This document shows, in pieces, positions 47,135-56,575 of a DNA stretch of 64,000 bases. Positions within the stretch are counted from its first letter, which is position 1. Each line of letters opens with the position of its first letter. The notes below the pieces were generated by a model. That model was not told the origin of the DNA, did not search any database, and saw nothing but the letters and a program-made list of their open reading frames with translations. Source of the DNA: Citrobacter amalonaticus (GTDB taxonomy: Bacteria > Pseudomonadota > Gammaproteobacteria > Enterobacterales > Enterobacteriaceae); NCBI RefSeq assembly GCF_002918555.1, contig NZ_PQMB01000008.1, positions 62,427-126,426 on the forward strand, written 5' to 3'. The position numbers were made by a program, and so were the translations under genes.

Positions 47135-47727
47135 AACAACTTCGCGAAGTAGTCAGGGATGGTGGATTTCCCCGTCACCAGAATACTGGTTATCCCCAGC
47201 TGGTTGGCCCCTTCTATATTATCGGCATTGTCATCGAAAAAGACCGTATCGGCCGCAGAAAAACCTTCCGCCTGCAGGACATGCTGATAAATACGCGCCT
47301 CTGGCTTACGCATCATCAACTCCTGGGAGAGGTAAATATGATCGGCGGCCTGGCGAATCTCCGGATATTCATCCGGCCAGAACGTGGTGTGCAAACGGTT
47401 AGTATTCGACAGCACAACGACGCGATGTCCCTGCTCACGCAATTTATGCATAATGTCGATCACATCAGGACGCAGCGCGACAAAAACGGCCTGCCAGCCG
47501 TGAGAGAATTGTTCATAACTCAGCGGCAGTTCCATGTCATGGCAAATCGCTTGTGCGAATGCCTCATCCGTTATTTCTCCCCGCTCATGTTGATGAAAAG
47601 CTTCACCCATCGTAAAGCTTTGCTTGAGCGAAGCCAGCGGGACACGGCTCAGATCACTCCATGTGCCTAACACGCGGTTGAAGTCGATATCGACAATCAC
47701 ATTACCTAAATCAAAGATATAGAGCAT
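47128..47727 (-). CDS. yihX: alpha-D-glucose-1-phosphate phosphatase YihX
   Basis: 199-residue HAD-superfamily phosphatase. Nucleophile Asp6 lies in [11 protein letters not shown], the Ser/Thr motif in VVLSNTN, the Lys motif in MRKPEARIY and the acidic motif in [13 protein letters not shown]. coli YihX hydrolyses glucose 1-phosphate from glycogen turnover. It is the first gene of yihX-yihY-dtd-yiiD. In E. coli the sulfoquinovose genes yihO-yihW lie immediately beyond this gene; here an autotransporter and a different sugar cluster do. Confidence 0.95.
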   Translation of the reverse strand: MLYIFDLGNVIVDIDFNRVLGTWSDLSRVPLASLKQSFTMGEAFHQHERGEITDEAFAQAICHDMELPLSYEQFSHGWQAVFVALRPDVIDIMHKLREQGHRVVVLSNTNRLHTTFWPDEYPEIRQAADHIYLSQELMMRKPEARIYQHVLQAEGFSAADTVFFDDNADNIEGANQLGITSILVTGKSTIPDYFAKLLC

Positions 47728-47823
47728 GTTCTTCTCCTTGCTAGCCGTGGATGAATAACTGTAGCGGGAAAGAAGAACTTTGACTATGTGTCGGACAACG
47801 AAAAGATTAACTTAAGTTCGTGG

Positions 47824-47854
47824 AAAAAAATGGCGATGCCCTGCATCGCCATTT
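47824..47854 (-). terminator. Rho-independent terminator of the autotransporter gene
   Basis: Perfect 12-base-pair stem AAATGGCGATGC / GCATCGCCATTT with a three-base loop, followed on the minus strand by Ts (A-run 47824-47830). It lies 17 bases past the stop. Confidence 0.9.
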
Positions 47855-47870
47855 ATCTCACAACGCACAC

Positions 47871-50495
47871 TCAGAAGCTGTATTTCACACCCAGCACCGC
47901 AGAGGTATCGCTGTAGCTGTTATCACCAACCTGTTGGGCTACGTTGCCCCATACCTGCAGACGTGGATTAATTTGCCCTTCAACGCCCACTTTCACCTCG
48001 CCAATATTTTTGGTGCCGCTAATCTCATCACGGACAGCGCCCATCTGAACGGCCTGATTGTTGGTGTTATGGATCCAGTTCACTTCCACAAAGGGCTGGA
48101 ACTCACGATCTTTCCCCGCATCAATGACATGATGCCCCTTCATATACGCACGTACGCCGAGCCGGGTCATCAGGTTACCGTTCGTTTTGTCCTTCACCTG
48201 AGTGCCATTGCTTTCACGGTGCGAATCAGCCTGCACATCCATCCAGATCGCCTGGGCTTTTGGCTGGATCCAATAGCGGGTACGTTCGCTTTCGCCTAAC
48301 AGGAAGGTATAACCTCCTTCAACAGAGGCGGTGATACCGTCGGATTTGTATTTTTCACTGGCAAGACGATCGCCGTTCACCGTGTTATCGAACCAGTTAT
48401 ACAGTATCCAGCTATCCAGATAAGTCCCGGTTTTATCCGCTTCGTTAGCATACCAGGTGGCATACAAACCAACGCTATAGCCGTTCACATGACCGCGGGA
48501 AGCGTAGCCATTGCGCGTGTTATGCGTTTTGCTTTTCTGGTTGGCGTAACCCGCCATCGCCCCCAGATGCCAGCGTTCAAGACCATCACGACTCCATTGC
48601 GCCAGGTCGCCCCCCATTTGTAGCACATAGCGATTAGCCTGAGTTTTCAGCTGGTTACTACCATCGGTAAAGCGAGTGTGCCCACCCACGTTACGCATCC
48701 ACATGCTGGTCACTTTTTGCTCACCGGTCAACATGTCGGTGTACTGCGTTTCCCCCAGACGATCGTGCAGACGGGTGATAAACAACGTATTGGCGGCGTA
48801 GTTGTTCGCCAGATAGCTACCGAATTCCGGACGGTACTGATGCTCACCAGGCCCGGGGGCTGGCGGATCAACCGGATCGACCGGGTCTGGTTCTGGCTCA
48901 GGTTGCGGCTCAGGTTGCGGCTCTGGTTCCGGTTCTGGCTCTGGCTCAGGTTCCGGGTCGACAGGAGACAATTGACTGGTGAGGTACCAATTACTGGCTT
49001 TTTTCACCACGTCATAATCGTAGCCACCGGCCACAATACGACCGAATTTAGTAAAGATACCGTCAGAGCTGCCTTCAACCTCGACAATTTCAATGCCATC
49101 AACCGTGAGTTCACCCATACCGCCGATATTGTTAATACCCACATGGGTATTACCGGAAGTATCACCTTTGACAATAAGTTTATCCGTTAAGGAATCATTA
49201 CCTTCAAGCACTGTATTCATTATCAGTAAAGCATCAGTACCAATATAGTCACCCATCACCGTCAGGGTTTTAAAGGTATTTGGATCGTCACGAGACACAC
49301 CATCTGCGATATAGCGTAATGTGGACTGATTCAACGTCAGGTTAGAAAGAACTGAAGTTCCCGTCATCGTCCATTCGCTGTTTTGGCCTTTAATATTCAG
49401 ATCCAGCGTACCATGATAGTTGGCGTTACTATTTTGTTGTGACGAATCCGTTTTACCCACAAAACGGCTCCCCTCTTCCATCCGCAAATCCATGGTACCG
49501 CCGTAATAAGCGCGTAGATTTCCTTCAATATCGTATACGCCAGAGCCAGCGCTATCAGTCGCATAATCCCATGAGCGAACCAACGCCTGCGAACCATAGG
49601 CGTAAATGGCATAAGCGCCGCTATCGGTCACCTGAATTTTACTGTCACCGCCAAGATTCGCCGTTGCAGAATCCGTCGTTGAATACGCATAAACACCATG
49701 CGCAGTCGCCCCCGTGGTTTTTAAATCCACGTTATTAAGGTTTATTAACCCCTTACGAGCCACGTATATCGCATGGGCATTACGTCCCGACGTCGTGACT
49801 GATGCGGTACCGTTAACCGTAATACTTGCATCGCCTTTTGCGGTTCCTGTAAATTGCGCAGGATCTCTGCCGGCATAAATGCCATATCCCGTATTGGCAC
49901 CACCAGGACCACGGGTAACGATATCAGCATCACCATGAATAATTATTGCTGACTTAGCGTTATCTTTATTCGCTGACGCGTTAGCACGAAGCCCCATTCC
50001 GTTATCAGCATCCACTGTTACATTGCCAGTAACTTCAACGATTGAATAATCAGCCTGTAATTCACGACCAATATTTATTCCATCAGCACTACTTCCTGCC
50101 GCGGTAATATAGATATTATCGGCAACCAGCTTGCCGCCGGCATTTTTAGAGTGGATACCATCTGCCGCGCTGCCTGTGGTGTTGATGACCAGGTTTTTAA
50201 ATTTATATCCAGTGCTGTCGATATAAACACCCCAACCCGTTAACCCCGCGGTGGTACCATCAAAGGTGGTATCGATACGCACTTCATCAAATCCACGATA
50301 ATCCCGGCCATCTCCGCCGAGTGGGTTACCGTAATGATAGATAGTGGTGTTGTCACAAAACAGTTGTACCGTTGTGGTATAGCTACACCCTGCAATGGCT
50401 TGTCCGCTTAACCCACCCAGCGCCAGCGCACTGGTAATGCAAAGCGCAAGCTTTGCCGGGACAAACGGTTTTTGAATGGAATGACAGATTTTCAT
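47871..50495 (-). CDS. type V autotransporter (pertactin-like passenger)
   Basis: 874-residue surface protein. A long signal peptide (MKICHSIQKP...GGLSGQAIA) is followed by a passenger of about 490 residues, rich in Gly/Asn/Thr/Asp, that forms repeated beta-helix-like strands. A Pro-Glu linker of alternating PEPEP/PQPEP comes next (DNA 48871-48960), then a C-terminal barrel of about 280 residues. The barrel shows GSYLANNYAANTLF, LHDRLGET and the terminal VLGVKYSF. No protease motif is obvious in the passenger, so an adhesin or aggregation factor is more likely than an enzyme. I start at ATG 50495, behind AAGGTGG; six codons upstream is another ATG. It separates yihX from the sugar cluster. 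Confidence 0.92.
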   Translation of the reverse strand: MKICHSIQKPFVPAKLALCITSALALGGLSGQAIAGCSYTTTVQLFCDNTTIYHYGNPLGGDGRDYRGFDEVRIDTTFDGTTAGLTGWGVYIDSTGYKFKNLVINTTGSAADGIHSKNAGGKLVADNIYITAAGSSADGINIGRELQADYSIVEVTGNVTVDADNGMGLRANASANKDNAKSAIIIHGDADIVTRGPGGANTGYGIYAGRDPAQFTGTAKGDASITVNGTASVTTSGRNAHAIYVARKGLINLNNVDLKTTGATAHGVYAYSTTDSATANLGGDSKIQVTDSGAYAIYAYGSQALVRSWDYATDSAGSGVYDIEGNLRAYYGGTMDLRMEEGSRFVGKTDSSQQNSNANYHGTLDLNIKGQNSEWTMTGTSVLSNLTLNQSTLRYIADGVSRDDPNTFKTLTVMGDYIGTDALLIMNTVLEGNDSLTDKLIVKGDTSGNTHVGINNIGGMGELTVDGIEIVEVEGSSDGIFTKFGRIVAGGYDYDVVKKASNWYLTSQLSPVDPEPEPEPEPEPEPQPEPQPEPEPDPVDPVDPPAPGPGEHQYRPEFGSYLANNYAANTLFITRLHDRLGETQYTDMLTGEQKVTSMWMRNVGGHTRFTDGSNQLKTQANRYVLQMGGDLAQWSRDGLERWHLGAMAGYANQKSKTHNTRNGYASRGHVNGYSVGLYATWYANEADKTGTYLDSWILYNWFDNTVNGDRLASEKYKSDGITASVEGGYTFLLGESERTRYWIQPKAQAIWMDVQADSHRESNGTQVKDKTNGNLMTRLGVRAYMKGHHVIDAGKDREFQPFVEVNWIHNTNNQAVQMGAVRDEISGTKNIGEVKVGVEGQINPRLQVWGNVAQQVGDNSYSDTSAVLGVKYSF

Positions 50496-50762
50496 GAGAG
50501 CCACCTTTTCCATAAGGTTTTTCAGGTAAAGAACAGCAAAGTGTCGTTTAAATAAAAAACGGAAGACAAATAAGCCCGTGATTCTTTAAAAATAAAGAAT
50601 CAGTCAAATTAAAATGGGGTAGACATTGCCTTTTATTGATTAGATACAGAGAATAATTCAACATGTCAATAAATAGCCAGTGAAGAGAAAATGACAAATT
50701 TAAATTTTACATGGCGATATTTGTATTATTCCGACAGGCTAATCGCAGAAAATATCTCTTAT

Positions 50763-50893
50763 ATACTCTAAATAATTCGAGTTGCGGGACAAAACGGCGC
50801 AGTCGTTTTGAACAGCGCCTGCGCTGGCTCCGCAGGAGCAGGGCCGAAGGCCGGGTAACAAAGTCACCGCACCCGCAACCTGAAATATGACGA
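50763..50893. repeat. dispersed enterobacterial repeat, about 130 bases
   Basis: It begins ATACTCTAAATAATTCGAG and ends in GCAACCTGAAATATGACG, with GTTGCGGG (50781-50788) and CCCGCAAC (50872-50879) as inverted ends and GC-rich inner hairpins (CCTGCG...CGCAGG). The TAAATAATTCGAGTTGC...GCAAC-TGAA-TATGACG frame is a repeat I remember from Salmonella and Citrobacter intergenic regions. It carries no coding potential. Confidence 0.6.
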
Positions 50894-50984
50894 AGATAAA
50901 ACAAAGCGAACCCATCCCGGCACGGCAAACAAGTGGAATATATTAAGAATTTTCCAACTTATACCAGGATGATTATCTATTTAT

Positions 50985-51018
50985 AAAAAATGTGAGAAGC
51001 CCCCCTTTTCAGGCGGCT
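50985..51018 (-). terminator. possible terminator of the LacI-type gene
   Basis: On the minus strand AGCCGCC and GGGGGCT flank a short loop (one mismatch), and a six-T run (A-run 50985-50990) follows seven bases later. Weak, but placed 29 bases past the stop. Confidence 0.4.
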
Positions 51019-51047
51019 CTTGATGGCGGGTTCAGAGTCAGTACGCA

Positions 51048-52076
51048 TTAAAACGGTAAGCGTGTACTTCCACGCGGCATGATTTCAAATCCAACATCAA
51101 TAATTTCGCCTTGCCAGGCCTTATCCTGAGCCATTCTCAGCATCATTTCTGCCGTCCTGTCCGCTATCTCATCGGCATTCCATTTAATGCTGGATAACGT
51201 TACAGGAGCAAGCCAGGCGCTGGAGGGAAAATCACCAAACCCCAGAATGCTCAACTGCTCGGGCACCCTGATTCCCCTGGCCTGTGTTTCCATCAGGAGC
51301 GCTGTCGCAATCGCATCGCTGGTACAAAAAATTCCATCAACATCCCGTTCTTTTACCAACGTTTGCATCAGAATTTCACGGCTGGCCTGCCAGATATTCG
51401 GGGTTTGCGGGATATCAACCAGCAAGGGCTTCTTCCCTTTTTCCTCAAGCGCACGACAAAATCCGTTGTAACGTGTACGCGCACGGATGTCATCATCAAA
51501 ACGCGTCGTAAAATAGGCCAGTTGGGAACAGCCGGTATCAAGCAAATACCGGGCTGCCGAATAACCTATCTGCTCCTGGTTATTCCCGACCTGCGCGGAA
51601 AATGCACTGCCATCCACCTGCCACATTTGCACCACAGGTACGCCGCTGTTTTTCAGCATCTTAAGCGTTGAGGCTTTATGATCGGCACCGGCAATGGCAA
51701 TGACGGCGGGCGACCACTGTAAAATGGCCCGGATCTGTTCTTCTTCTTTATCCAGGCTGTGATCGTGAGAGGCGATGGATAACTGAAATCCTTGTTCGCT
51801 GACCGTCGACTCTATCTTCTGGATAACATAGCTAAATGTCACGTTCGCCAGTGAGGGTAAAACCACGGCCATATTGCAGCTGCGCCCACCGGTAAACTGG
51901 CTGGCGATCTTATTGTGCACGTAGCCAAGATTATCGATAGCCGCCTGGATTTTTTTCCCGGTCTTCTCCGAGACACGGTCGGGCTGGCGAATATACAGGG
52001 AAACCGTGGACGGCGACACGCAGGCCTGGTGCGCAACATCATCAAGTTTTACAATTTGACGCGATCTCTGACGCAT
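51048..52076 (-). CDS. LacI-family regulator of the sugar-acid cluster
   Basis: 342-residue repressor. The N-terminal helix-turn-helix (KLDDVAHQACVSPSTVSLYIRQP, about 10-32) and hinge are followed by a periplasmic-binding-protein-like effector domain resembling GntR of gluconate metabolism (VVQMWQVDGSAF, GFGDFPSSAWLAPVTLSSI). Its start overlaps the 3' end of the symporter gene by 28 bases, so the two form one transcript. The probable operator is the perfect palindrome at 53967-53982 between the symporter and dehydratase genes, with a partial copy inside the symporter gene. The inducer is likely the imported sugar or its acid. Confidence 0.88.
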   Translation of the reverse strand: MRQRSRQIVKLDDVAHQACVSPSTVSLYIRQPDRVSEKTGKKIQAAIDNLGYVHNKIASQFTGGRSCNMAVVLPSLANVTFSYVIQKIESTVSEQGFQLSIASHDHSLDKEEEQIRAILQWSPAVIAIAGADHKASTLKMLKNSGVPVVQMWQVDGSAFSAQVGNNQEQIGYSAARYLLDTGCSQLAYFTTRFDDDIRARTRYNGFCRALEEKGKKPLLVDIPQTPNIWQASREILMQTLVKERDVDGIFCTSDAIATALLMETQARGIRVPEQLSILGFGDFPSSAWLAPVTLSSIKWNADEIADRTAEMMLRMAQDKAWQGEIIDVGFEIMPRGSTRLPF

Positions 52077-53806
52077 TCCTCTCCCGTATTCCCATTAATC
52101 AACACCCTGTCTTGTCGACGATGATGACGAGCCAATCCCACAATCAGTATCAGCGCAGCCGCCCAGACCAGCCCCAGCAGTGGGCAAAATGAATCCGGAA
52201 TTCCCTGCGTGTTTGCCAGTCCAAGCGGCGACAATGTGATGAATATACTGATTAAAACCGCCATCATAATAACACTTACACAGTGAGCATATCGCCATTT
52301 TTGCATAGGGATACTGGCGGGTTGCGAGTCCGGCACATAACGTTTTCCAGGAACAATTTTCCCAATCAATAACATCATTGCTGTTTCAATCAGAAACAAT
52401 ATGCCCATGATGTGGATAAAATGTAGCGGAATCCATTTTTCACCCCCGGCAAAAGTGTATAGCCCGTAAGCGATGACATGAAAGCCAAGCACCCATTTTG
52501 CCGCCAGTGCCGGCACTTTTCGGGTTAAAAAACCCACCAGGACAATCGTGATAATAGGAATGCTGTAGAAACCGGTAAAGCGGCGCATCAGGTCAAAAAT
52601 TCCGTTAGGGCTCCACAGCAGCAGAGGGGCTATCACGATCGATATAAGCGAGACGACAACGGAGGCTATTTTGCCGACACGCACTAGTTTTTTCTCATCC
52701 TGACATCCCGTCAAAGGGGCATACAGATCGATCACAAACAGCGTGGCGCTTGAATTTACTACAGAGTTGAAATGGCTAATCACCGTCCCAAAAATCGCAG
52801 CGGCGAACATGCCAATCAACCACCAGGGGATCACCGCTTTAACCAACGCCGGATAGGCGTAATCGACATTAGTAAAAACCGGTCCAAAGAGGTTGAAAGC
52901 AATCAGCCCAGGCAGCACCATCGCCAGTGGTACCAATAACTTAATGCTACCCGCAAGCAGCACGCCTTTTTGACTTTCAGCCAGCGATTTAGCTCCCAGC
53001 GCGCGCTGAATTATCATCTGGTTGGTACACCAGTAAAACATGTTGGCGCACAGCATACCGGTAAAAATGGTGCTAAAAGGCACTGACGAACGGGCGTTTC
53101 CGATCGCGTTGAGCTGTTCCGGATGGCTTAACAACGCTTTCCCACCTGCAAGAAAAGAGCCGCCGCCAAGCGCAAATAACCCCAGCACAGGAATGAGCAT
53201 TGCCGCGACTAATAAAATCAAGCCGCTGATGGTGTCAGAGATGGCAACGGCTTTCAGGCCGCCCAGAGTCGCATACAGCCCGCCAACCGCCCCCATAGCC
53301 AGAGCCAGTAATCCGATAGCGCCCCAGTCAGGCAGATGAAAAAGCTGTTGTACGTCAAACATCTCATTCATCGTAATTGCGCCAAGGTAAAGACTGCACG
53401 GATTGGCCATCACCGCATATCCCACGAGTAACATCACGCTGACCGTTCGCCGTGTGGCGCTATCGAAGCGCTCCTCCAGAAACTGCGGCATTGTGGTAAT
53501 ACCGCGGCGTAAAAAACGCGGTAAGAAAAAGACCGCCATCATGATGGTGGCAACTGCGGCGGTACTTTCCCAGGCCATCCCGCTGATATCAAAACGATAT
53601 GCGTTGCCATTTAAACCGACTAATTGCTCAGCCGAGAGATTAGACAAAAGCAGCGAACCGGCAATGAAATAACCGCTAAGCCCTCTTCCCGCAAGAAAGA
53701 ATCCTTCCACGCCTGACTCTGAAATCCCCTTTGTCTTCCGGTATGAATATAGCGCTACGAAAGACAAAAAGAGAAAAAAAGTCACGACAGAAAATAGCAT
53801 TTCCAT
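52049..53806 (-). CDS. SSS-family sodium/solute symporter
   Basis: 585-residue sodium symporter of the SLC5/SGLT family, of the YidK type, with about 14 helices. Family features are LAGRGLSGYFIAGSLLLSNLSAEQ (first core helix with the Na+ site), GGLKAVAISDTISGLILL and FGTVISHFNSVVNSSATLF. Related proteins carry sugars. Divergent from the catabolic operon and co-transcribed with the LacI regulator, it is the likely importer of the pathway's sugar. A partial operator, TAGCGCTACGA (53750-53760), lies within its first codons. Confidence 0.88.
   Translation of the reverse strand: MEMLFSVVTFFLFLSFVALYSYRKTKGISESGVEGFFLAGRGLSGYFIAGSLLLSNLSAEQLVGLNGNAYRFDISGMAWESTAAVATIMMAVFFLPRFLRRGITTMPQFLEERFDSATRRTVSVMLLVGYAVMANPCSLYLGAITMNEMFDVQQLFHLPDWGAIGLLALAMGAVGGLYATLGGLKAVAISDTISGLILLVAAMLIPVLGLFALGGGSFLAGGKALLSHPEQLNAIGNARSSVPFSTIFTGMLCANMFYWCTNQMIIQRALGAKSLAESQKGVLLAGSIKLLVPLAMVLPGLIAFNLFGPVFTNVDYAYPALVKAVIPWWLIGMFAAAIFGTVISHFNSVVNSSATLFVIDLYAPLTGCQDEKKLVRVGKIASVVVSLISIVIAPLLLWSPNGIFDLMRRFTGFYSIPIITIVLVGFLTRKVPALAAKWVLGFHVIAYGLYTFAGGEKWIPLHFIHIMGILFLIETAMMLLIGKIVPGKRYVPDSQPASIPMQKWRYAHCVSVIMMAVLISIFITLSPLGLANTQGIPDSFCPLLGLVWAAALILIVGLARHHRRQDRVLINGNTGEECVRDRVKL
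53750..53760. promoter_or_regulatory. auxiliary operator inside the symporter gene
   Basis: TAGCGCTACGA repeats 11 bases of the main operator at 53967-53982. The centres are about 219 bases apart, a distance typical of LacI-family DNA looping. Confidence 0.45.
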
Positions 53807-53966
53807 AGCATAACCTCGTCGACGAAGTGGTTACCACAACTATCACACAGCGATGCAGGCAGAAAAAACGTCTTTCCCTCGAAACTGGAAGCCACAAAAC
53901 AAAAAAAAGCTTAAGCATGGGTGAAATGGGCTGAAGATCACATTTCACATAAAACATGACTTGATT

Positions 53967-53982
53967 ATCGTAGCGCTACGAT
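53967..53982. promoter_or_regulatory. main operator of the divergent sugar-acid cluster
   Basis: ATCGTAGCGCTACGAT is a perfect 16-base palindrome, 36 bases before the dehydratase start. Even symmetry with a central CG is typical of LacI-family sites. Other palindromes nearby are TCGTCGACGA (53817-53826) and GTGGTTACCAC (53829-53839). Confidence 0.7.
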
Positions 53983-54018
53983 ACTACCGTAAAAAGAAAC
54001 CACACACAGGACAGTATC

Positions 54019-55773
54019 ATGATGTTCAACCAGGATTGTTTAGTACGGCGGGAAGTTACTGAGCTGCGTAGCCAGAGATGGTATGCCCCGGAGACGATTA
54101 GAGCTTTCGCTCACCGGCAGCGTACCCAGCAAATGGGCTTCGGCCGGGAAGAATTTTTGGGGAAACCGGTTATTGGCATCATTAACACCTGGAGTGATAT
54201 GAGCGCCTGCCATTCTCATCTGCGCGAACGCGCGGAGGCGGTAAAGCGCGGCGTCTGGGCGGCAGGCGGTTTCCCGGTAGAACTCCCGGCTCTTTCAATG
54301 GGCGAAGTGATGGTGAAACCCACCACTATGCTGTATCGCAACTTTCTGGCCATGGAAGCAGAAGAGTTGTTACGTCAGCACCCGATTGACGGCGTGGTGT
54401 TACTGGGTGGATGTGATAAATCCACACCGGCTCTGCTAATGGGGGCGTTATCTATGGATATCCCAACCATTTTTTGCCCGGCAGGCCCAATGACAACGGG
54501 CAAATGGCACGGTCAGGTTACCGGGGCTGGCACGCACACGAAAAAGTTTTGGGATCAGCTTCGTCTTGGCGCGATCACCCAGCACGACTGGATTGAGCTG
54601 GAAGGGGCGATGACGCGATCCATCGGTACCTGTAACACGATGGGCACGGCCTCCACCATGACCTCAATTGCCGATGCCATGGGCTTTACCCTTCCCGGCG
54701 CAAGCTCTATCCCGGCCGCGGACTGTCGCCATCCACAGATGGCCACCCGGTGTGGGAAGACCATTGTGGATATGGTCTGGTATGACCACAAACCTTCCCG
54801 CTGGCTGACTAAAAAGAACTTCCTTAACGGCATCGCCGCTTATATGGCGCTGGGCGGCTCTACCAATGCCGCGATCCACTTGATTGCCATGGCTAATCGG
54901 GCATCCATTACGTTGAGTCTTGCTGATATGGAGGAGATCGCACATAAGGTTCCCGTACTGGCAAACTTATTTCCTTCAGGCAAGGGGCTGATGGATGATT
55001 TCTTCTTCGCGGGCGGACTGATGGCTCAACTGAAGAAAATCAGCCAGTTCCTGCATCTGGATGCCAGAGGCGTGACCAATATGCCGGTCAGCGCCTGGAT
55101 CGAAAATGCCGATTGTTATGACGACGAGACAATCCGCGATTTAAGCAATCCGGTGATCCCGCTTTCACAAGGATGCGCCCTGACGGTTCTGCACGGGAAT
55201 CTGTGTCCCAACGGCGCAGTCATGAAATCCTCTGCCGCCAGTCCTCACTTGCGCCATCACGTCGGCCCGGCGCTGGTCTTCGATACCCACCAGCAACTCT
55301 CGGATCAGATTGACGATCCTGAACTGAACGTCACCAGGGATACCGTCATTATTTTGCGTAATGCTGGCCCCGTTGGTGGCCCCGGTATGCCGGAGTGGGG
55401 AAACCTGCCCATTCCGAAAAAGCTGTTGCAACAGGGCGTCACCGACATGGTGCGTATCTCCGATGCACGCATGTCCGGCACGCATTACGGCACCTGCATT
55501 CTCCATGTCGCTCCGGAAGCCGCCGTTGGCGGACCACTGGCTTTAATACAGACCGGCGATTTGGTCGAACTGAATATTGAAGCTGGCACGTTAAACATGC
55601 GGGTTGACGATACCGAACTGGCGCAACGCCGCACGGCGTTAAAACCGACTCATCAAACATTCTCTCGTTCCTGGTCCGCACTTTACCAGCAGCACGTTAC
55701 TCAGGCAGATGAAGGGTGTGATTTCGATTTTCTGCAAAACGGCAGTGATATCCCGGAACCGCCTATTTTTTAA
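54019..55773 (+). CDS. IlvD/Edd-family sugar-acid dehydratase
   Basis: 584-residue iron-sulfur dehydratase that removes water from an aldonate to give the 2-keto-3-deoxy acid. The cluster cysteines are Cys64 (SDMSACHSH), Cys132 (LGGCDKSTPALLMG) and Cys205 (SIGTCNTMGTASTM). The length fits the sugar-acid branch (L-arabinonate, 6-sulfogluconate) rather than Edd (about 600) or YjhG/YagF (about 655). It starts the catabolic operon, with the aldolase ten bases downstream. In a sulfo-ED pathway it would dehydrate 6-deoxy-6-sulfogluconate. The exact substrate cannot be read from the sequence. Confidence 0.9.
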   Translation: MMFNQDCLVRREVTELRSQRWYAPETIRAFAHRQRTQQMGFGREEFLGKPVIGIINTWSDMSACHSHLRERAEAVKRGVWAAGGFPVELPALSMGEVMVKPTTMLYRNFLAMEAEELLRQHPIDGVVLLGGCDKSTPALLMGALSMDIPTIFCPAGPMTTGKWHGQVTGAGTHTKKFWDQLRLGAITQHDWIELEGAMTRSIGTCNTMGTASTMTSIADAMGFTLPGASSIPAADCRHPQMATRCGKTIVDMVWYDHKPSRWLTKKNFLNGIAAYMALGGSTNAAIHLIAMANRASITLSLADMEEIAHKVPVLANLFPSGKGLMDDFFFAGGLMAQLKKISQFLHLDARGVTNMPVSAWIENADCYDDETIRDLSNPVIPLSQGCALTVLHGNLCPNGAVMKSSAASPHLRHHVGPALVFDTHQQLSDQIDDPELNVTRDTVIILRNAGPVGGPGMPEWGNLPIPKKLLQQGVTDMVRISDARMSGTHYGTCILHVAPEAAVGGPLALIQTGDLVELNIEAGTLNMRVDDTELAQRRTALKPTHQTFSRSWSALYQQHVTQADEGCDFDFLQNGSDIPEPPIF

Positions 55774-55782
55774 GGAAAAATA

Positions 55783-56574
55783 ATGAACAATTTCAAACAC
55801 GCCATTCTTTCCGGCCAGCGTAAGCTGGGCACCTGGATGATGACCGGCAGTGACACCGTGGCCGAAGCGATGGCAACCGTGGGCTTTGATTTTCTGGTTC
55901 TTGACCAGGAACACGTGGCGGTCGATACACTTGATGCGATACGTATCGATCGTGCTATTCGCAGCGTTAATGCAGATATCACTCCGCTCTACCGCCTGGC
56001 GGGCAACGATGTCGTATTGATTAAGCGTGCGCTTGATGGCGGCGCAATGTCATTGATGATCCCCTTTATCAATACGCCAGAAGAAGCGCGTAAAGCGGTG
56101 GAGTCGGCGTATTACCCCCCTTATGGAAAACGCGGGTTTGCCGCGATGCACCGCGCGTCCGGCTGGGGCGGCAACGCACAATTTGTTGAGGATGCACGAA
56201 ATGAACTGTGTCTGATCCTTCAGCTCGAAACGCCAGAAGCTATCGCCAGCATCGATGAGATCGCCAAAATCGACGGGATTACCGGTTTCTTTATCGGTCC
56301 CGGTGATATGTCTTCCGCCATGGGCCACCCTGGTAATCCATCGCATCCTGACGTTCAGGCGATGATCAAACGCGGGCTGGAGGCCTGTCAGCGCCTTGGC
56401 TTCCCCTGCGGCATCGTGGGCGGCAACCCGGAGCTGGCGAATAAGTATCAGCAAATGGGCTTCACCTTTGTTGCTCTGGCTTCCGATATGAGCTTTATGC
56501 TGGCGCGGGCAAAAGAGCAACTGGCAGCAATCCGTGGTGAGGATCTACAGATTCGCGGCGGCGAGGTGTACTGA
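55783..56574 (+). CDS. HpcH/HpaI-family 2-keto-3-deoxy-acid aldolase
   Basis: 263-residue class II pyruvate aldolase of the GarL/RhmA/YfaU type. DQEHVAVD (41-48) has the catalytic His44. Arg71 (LYRLAG) binds pyruvate. The metal ligands are Glu149 (QLETPEA) and Asp175 (IGPGDMS). It splits the dehydratase product into pyruvate and an aldehyde. The aldehyde depends on the sugar: sulfolactaldehyde for sulfoquinovose, lactaldehyde for 6-deoxyhexoses, glyceraldehyde for hexoses. The ATG follows AAGGAAAAATA. It precedes the epimerase gene by one base. Confidence 0.9.
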   Translation: MNNFKHAILSGQRKLGTWMMTGSDTVAEAMATVGFDFLVLDQEHVAVDTLDAIRIDRAIRSVNADITPLYRLAGNDVVLIKRALDGGAMSLMIPFINTPEEARKAVESAYYPPYGKRGFAAMHRASGWGGNAQFVEDARNELCLILQLETPEAIASIDEIAKIDGITGFFIGPGDMSSAMGHPGNPSHPDVQAMIKRGLEACQRLGFPCGIVGGNPELANKYQQMGFTFVALASDMSFMLARAKEQLAAIRGEDLQIRGGEVY

Positions 56575-56575
56575 G

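Larger units (their letters stand above)
50496..51047. other. 552-base gap between the autotransporter and the LacI gene
   Basis: No gene seen. It contains a nine-base-pair AT hairpin (50580-50601), the dispersed repeat described separately (50763-50893), and a G-rich hairpin before the lacI-type gene's end. The autotransporter promoter must lie within the first 200 bases; I recognise no operator. Confidence 0.6.
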
